Part shown: positions 61,061-64,000 of the stretch, piece by piece
Numbering within the stretch: position 1 is the first letter of the stretch
Layout: each line of letters starts with the position of its first letter
NCBI GenBank assembly: GCA_013339685.2
Contig: CM023482.1
Span: 103,244,174-103,308,173, forward strand
Direction of reading: 5' to 3'
DNA length: 64,000 bases
Source: Hyalomma asiaticum
Taxonomy: Eukaryota; Arthropoda; Arachnida; Ixodida; Ixodidae
Made by a program: the position numbers and the translations under genes
Notes under the pieces: model-generated
Told to the model about the DNA's origin: nothing
What the model saw: only the letters and a program-made list of their open reading frames with translations
Database searches by the model: none

Positions 61061-61262
61061 AGATCCATTTTACGTTCCTGATGCGTGCTTCGCATTTCCT
61101 TGATTCTCGCTGCACGTGGGATCTGCCATTTTTTATGGACGCTAAAGTTTGTCACTCACACTTGTAATGTAAAAGATACGGAGTCAATTGTCGAGAAGGA
61201 AGCTGCTTTCAAGTGCGGCAACGCGTAGCGCTCTATCGTTGCGCCCTCTCTGCTCCTCGCAG

Positions 61263-62008
61263 GCGGCGACGTGTGCGCGTCGGCCTGCGTCATCACGTTC
61301 GGAGACGAGGTGTCCTTCTGCGGCTTCTTCCACGTGTCCCGAGAGCGTGCCAACGAGGGACTAAGCCGCATGCTCTGGACCCGGATGCTGGAGGCCTGCC
61401 AGGGCAAGAACGTGTGCACCGTCATGCCGCAGGAGCGCGCTCAGCCGTTCCTGGATCGCTACCACTTCCACGTATCCTACTGGGGGGACATCGTCTACTG
61501 CCACGTCACGTTGCGCCGGGACTCTTTCCCGGCCCGCAGCGGAAGCAATGTTGGCGTGCTTGTCAGGGACTTTGACTTGAAGCGCGACGCGGAGGCAGTG
61601 ATCGAGTACGACCGCGGTGTATTTGGATTCGACAGGAGTTATTACCTACACGTCGCGCTCGCCGAAGAAGAACAGATGGTCAAGGTGTCAACGGCCACAT
61701 CCTCTGAAGGACACGTGAAGGTGGTCGGGTACGCGGGCATTCAGACGGACCAACGCGGACGGCCCGCGCTTCGGTGGCTGCTCGCGGACGGCGATGAAGT
61801 GGCGCAAGCGCTCATGCACGCCGTCGTCGAGGCATGTCCCAAGATCCGAGAGAAAGGCTTGGTAGGTGTCTTCTACGCGGCGTCGCACGCGACGGGCGTC
61901 ATACTGAACAACGTCGATAAGGATTTCATCGAGCCCTGGGCTCTGCTGTACAACAAGAGGGAACCGTTCTTCCGATACGACAAGATTGTCAGTCTCACTC
62001 ACATCTGA
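61263..62008 (+). CDS. Giant repeat-GNAT gene, terminal exon: GNAT-like acetyltransferase domain (YitH-like)
   Basis: The exon follows CTCCTCGCAG, completes the split Arg codon of exon 3, and ends with TGA 62006-62008: about 248 residues. The start (V-C-A-S-A-C-V-I-T-F-G-D-E-V-S-F-C-G-F-F-H-V-S) matches the central strands of a GNAT fold, and the start of that fold lies at the end of exon 3. A second half begins with I-E-Y-D-R-G-V-F-G-F-D-R-S-Y-Y-L, a signature I know from YitH-type proteins, in which a GNAT domain is followed by a second GNAT-like domain. The acetyl-CoA loop, normally R/Q-x-x-G-x-G/A, here reads R-A-N-E-G-L, so catalysis is doubtful or altered. A standard poly(A) signal follows. 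Such domains occur in nematode and tick proteins of unknown function; their fusion to long repeats is inferred from phase. Confidence 0.8.
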
Positions 62009-62034
62009 ACGGCGGACCGGTCGACCGCGTTCTT

Positions 62035-62040
62035 AATAAA
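62035..62040 (+). terminator. Poly(A) signal of the giant gene
   Basis: AATAAA 27 bases after the stop codon. Confidence 0.75.
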
Positions 62041-63588
62041 GATTCCTGGAGGAGGCGCCCGTGTATGACAGAAGGTGGCATCGACACTTGGCGGTCTTGG
62101 AATAATGTAGCGAGTAAAGCTGTAAGCGGCTTGTCGAAAGCTAATCCAGAGCTGCCTTTAAACGATTTTAATGCGCTGCAGATGTTGCTTCGTGTATTTC
62201 GCGATTTACCCTGGAACGGATTTGATTGATATAGCGTACTAACGGCGCGAACGTGGATTTAGCGTTAAATTCGAAATAGGGACATTTTGCGGGGTTGAGT
62301 AATATCGAGATTAGAGCACAACGCAGATCGGAGCGTGTGTATTGCCTATTCATTCGAATGCGAATTCTTTTGCGCGTTGAAACGCGCTCCCTCCGGCATT
62401 TCGACCATTCCGCCTAAGTATTCGTGCGAAGATTGCGGAGTCATCGTAATGTTTGCCGAATAATATTATGAACTGCGCGTAGGCGTGACACCCGTGACTT
62501 AAAATCTTCCAACCGTTTTACATCAAGATTCTGCACGAAAATAAAACGACCTGTCGCATCTATGTGGTGTTTGTTTACTCTTCGTCACACGCCATCTACT
62601 CATGCTCACGATAAATGAAAAAAATTGGGGGACCCTTAAGCTTCGCCTTTAAGAGTTGAACGCGATAGTGAAATCCGGCCCCTAGTGTGCACTTCAACCA
62701 CTCAGTGCATACTTAATGTGTGTTGTTAAACCCAGTGTGTGTTGTTAAACTCAGTGCATACTTAATGTATGTTGTTGAACACACACGCACAGACGCAGAC
62801 ACACACGCGCGCGCGCGCGACGTATCTATAGTAATCGTAAAGGTTTTCGATCTATTTAACAGCACTTTTATATCAACTTCATGAAAATTTTGTACAGTGA
62901 TGTAGTCACATGGTCCTGTATTATGAACTGCGCGTAGGCGTGACACTTTTATTCGTAAATGGTCACATTCTGTCGTCCTTCTTGCCTTAACTATCTGGCA
63001 GCTGTTCGATTTGTTCTTCTGGAGACCTCTTCCGGCCAACCGCAACAAGCATCGCCTTATGGTCGGTGAAATGGCAACTACTTCACTTCTTTAATGGCGT
63101 CGTGAGAAAGAAATACTAAAAAAGTGGATGCAGAGCATCCGACGAGACGGCATATAGGCTCTGCTGTAGTCACGTGGCCTCCGAGATGGCGGGTGCGCTC
63201 GCCGTCTCGGAGGCCATGGTAGTCGAGACATTGCTTGTGTAAGGCTCGACTGCAATAAAAGCAGTTGCTCACACTTGATACGTGTTCCGCTAGATGGACA
63301 TAGTTGTCCATTTTTGGAGTTATTTTTCGCTCACGGGCGATTTTTCGCTCACGGAGAGACGCCGACACCGACGGCGGTATTTCTGCAGAACGAGCTCTCT
63401 AACGCTATCGCGTTAAAATATCTGTCTTAAAAAGGAAGTGCGAAGACGCGATAGATAAGAGGCGGACAATGTAAATTTCTGCCCATTAATAAATAATTGT
63501 CATGCGGCAACGAAACGAAAAGCTATTTTCCGCAGCCCCAGTAGGGAGCACGGCTCGGCGTCCGTGGAGATCAGAAAAAAGATGGGCA
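62041..63588. other. Intergenic; contains a 28 bp spaced direct repeat and a hairpin
   Basis: No gene recognised. The 28 bp at 62464-62491 recur exactly at 62919-62946. A short (CA/CG)n stretch is at 62780-62820. A perfect 11 bp inverted repeat (ggcctccgaga / tctcggaggcc) lies at 63176-63186 and 63205-63215. Confidence 0.6.
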
Positions 63589-63775
63589 GGGGGGGGGGGG
63601 GAGGGGGGGGGAGGGTGCCGTCGTGGAGGACTCCGCAAATTTTGACCGCCTGGGGACATCGCACAGTACAGGGACCTCCAGCTTTTCGCCTCCACCGAGA
63701 TGTGACCGCCGCGTCCATGCTTGAAGCGGCGTATTTCGTGTCCGCAGTCAAGCACTTAACCACTGGACCAACAAG
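63589..63775 (-). mobile_element. Degenerate Ruka-like SINE next to a poly-G tract
   Basis: After a G-rich run (63589-63615) the minus strand carries recognisable SINE body (gaggcgaaa-like, gcgatgtc, 'caggcggtcaaaatttgc' and 'gtcctccacgacgg'). The tRNA-like head at 63700-63775 is poorly conserved. No target duplication found. Confidence 0.65.
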
Positions 63776-64000
63776 TGAAGCTCATACTACATGGATAATT
63801 AAATGAACGTTCAAAAGTGCGGAAAGAAAGCGGGAATAAGAAAAAGAACCGATACTATCAAAGAAGTTGTGGAAGTTCGTTATTACATTCTTCGCCTTAA
63901 CTATTTTGTTATTGTTCCTCAGAAGAACGGAACTACGTTATAAGGCCTTTTTGCGCATGGATTCAAGCAGTGTCTTGCGGTGTTCAGCTACGATAGCCGA
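63776..64000. other. Window end, nothing recognised
   Basis: Short AT-rich stretch with no frame or repeat that I can identify. Confidence 0.5.

Overview
The window is arthropod nuclear DNA, almost certainly from a hard (ixodid) tick of the metastriate Rhipicephalus/Dermacentor type. The evidence is: spliced genes with GT-AG introns; several copies of a tRNA-derived SINE with A and B boxes that I recognise as the tick 'Ruka' type; fragments of RTE, CR1/L2-like and R1/I-like LINEs; long microsatellites; and an intron-free M13 (neprilysin-like) peptidase, a family greatly expanded in ticks. A run of exactly 100 N at 35024-35123 is a scaffolding gap.

Layout. 1-6.6 kb: the last two coding exons of SMN (survival motor neuron), plus strand, separated by a 4.0 kb intron that holds nested pogo-like elements and a SINE. 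6.6-9 kb: a possible degraded pogo-like element. 9.03-15.80 kb: two tandem, nearly identical copies of a 3.39 kb unit, each containing a SINE, an RTE fragment and a LINE 3' end. 16.0-19.2 kb: an unrecognised, basic, disordered-protein gene with one frame break. 19.9-22.05 kb: the single-exon M13 metallopeptidase, minus strand, convergent with the previous gene and with overlapping 3' ends. 22-32 kb: LINE remnants, a broken THAP-domain gene, a 136 bp tandem repeat and microsatellites.

32.45-62.0 kb: one very large plus-strand gene that I reconstruct from four exons by splice sites and, at two of three junctions, exact reading phase (32451-33705, 41851-51682, 51935 or 51943-57667, 61263-62008). 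It would encode about 5,850 residues: a Ser/Arg/Pro-rich head, about two dozen ~114-residue acidic repeats (signature P-R-x-T-G-G-L-L-E-T-D-S-S), about fourteen ~83-residue repeats of a second kind (signature G-W-Q-S-P-P-G-V-T-E-E-Q), a basic segment with a possible C2HC zinc finger, and a C-terminal GNAT-like acetyltransferase region resembling the YitH type. This giant repeat-GNAT fusion is the most unusual object here. It carries at least four small frame-breaking indels and one phase problem, so it is either affected by assembly errors or recently decaying.

SMN, the peptidase and the giant gene have no evident functional connection. The peptidase and the neighbouring disordered-protein gene share a convergent 3' region. 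Intron 1 of the giant gene (8.1 kb) collected two LINEs, several SINEs and the assembly gap. The remainder is repeat-derived or shows nothing I can identify.
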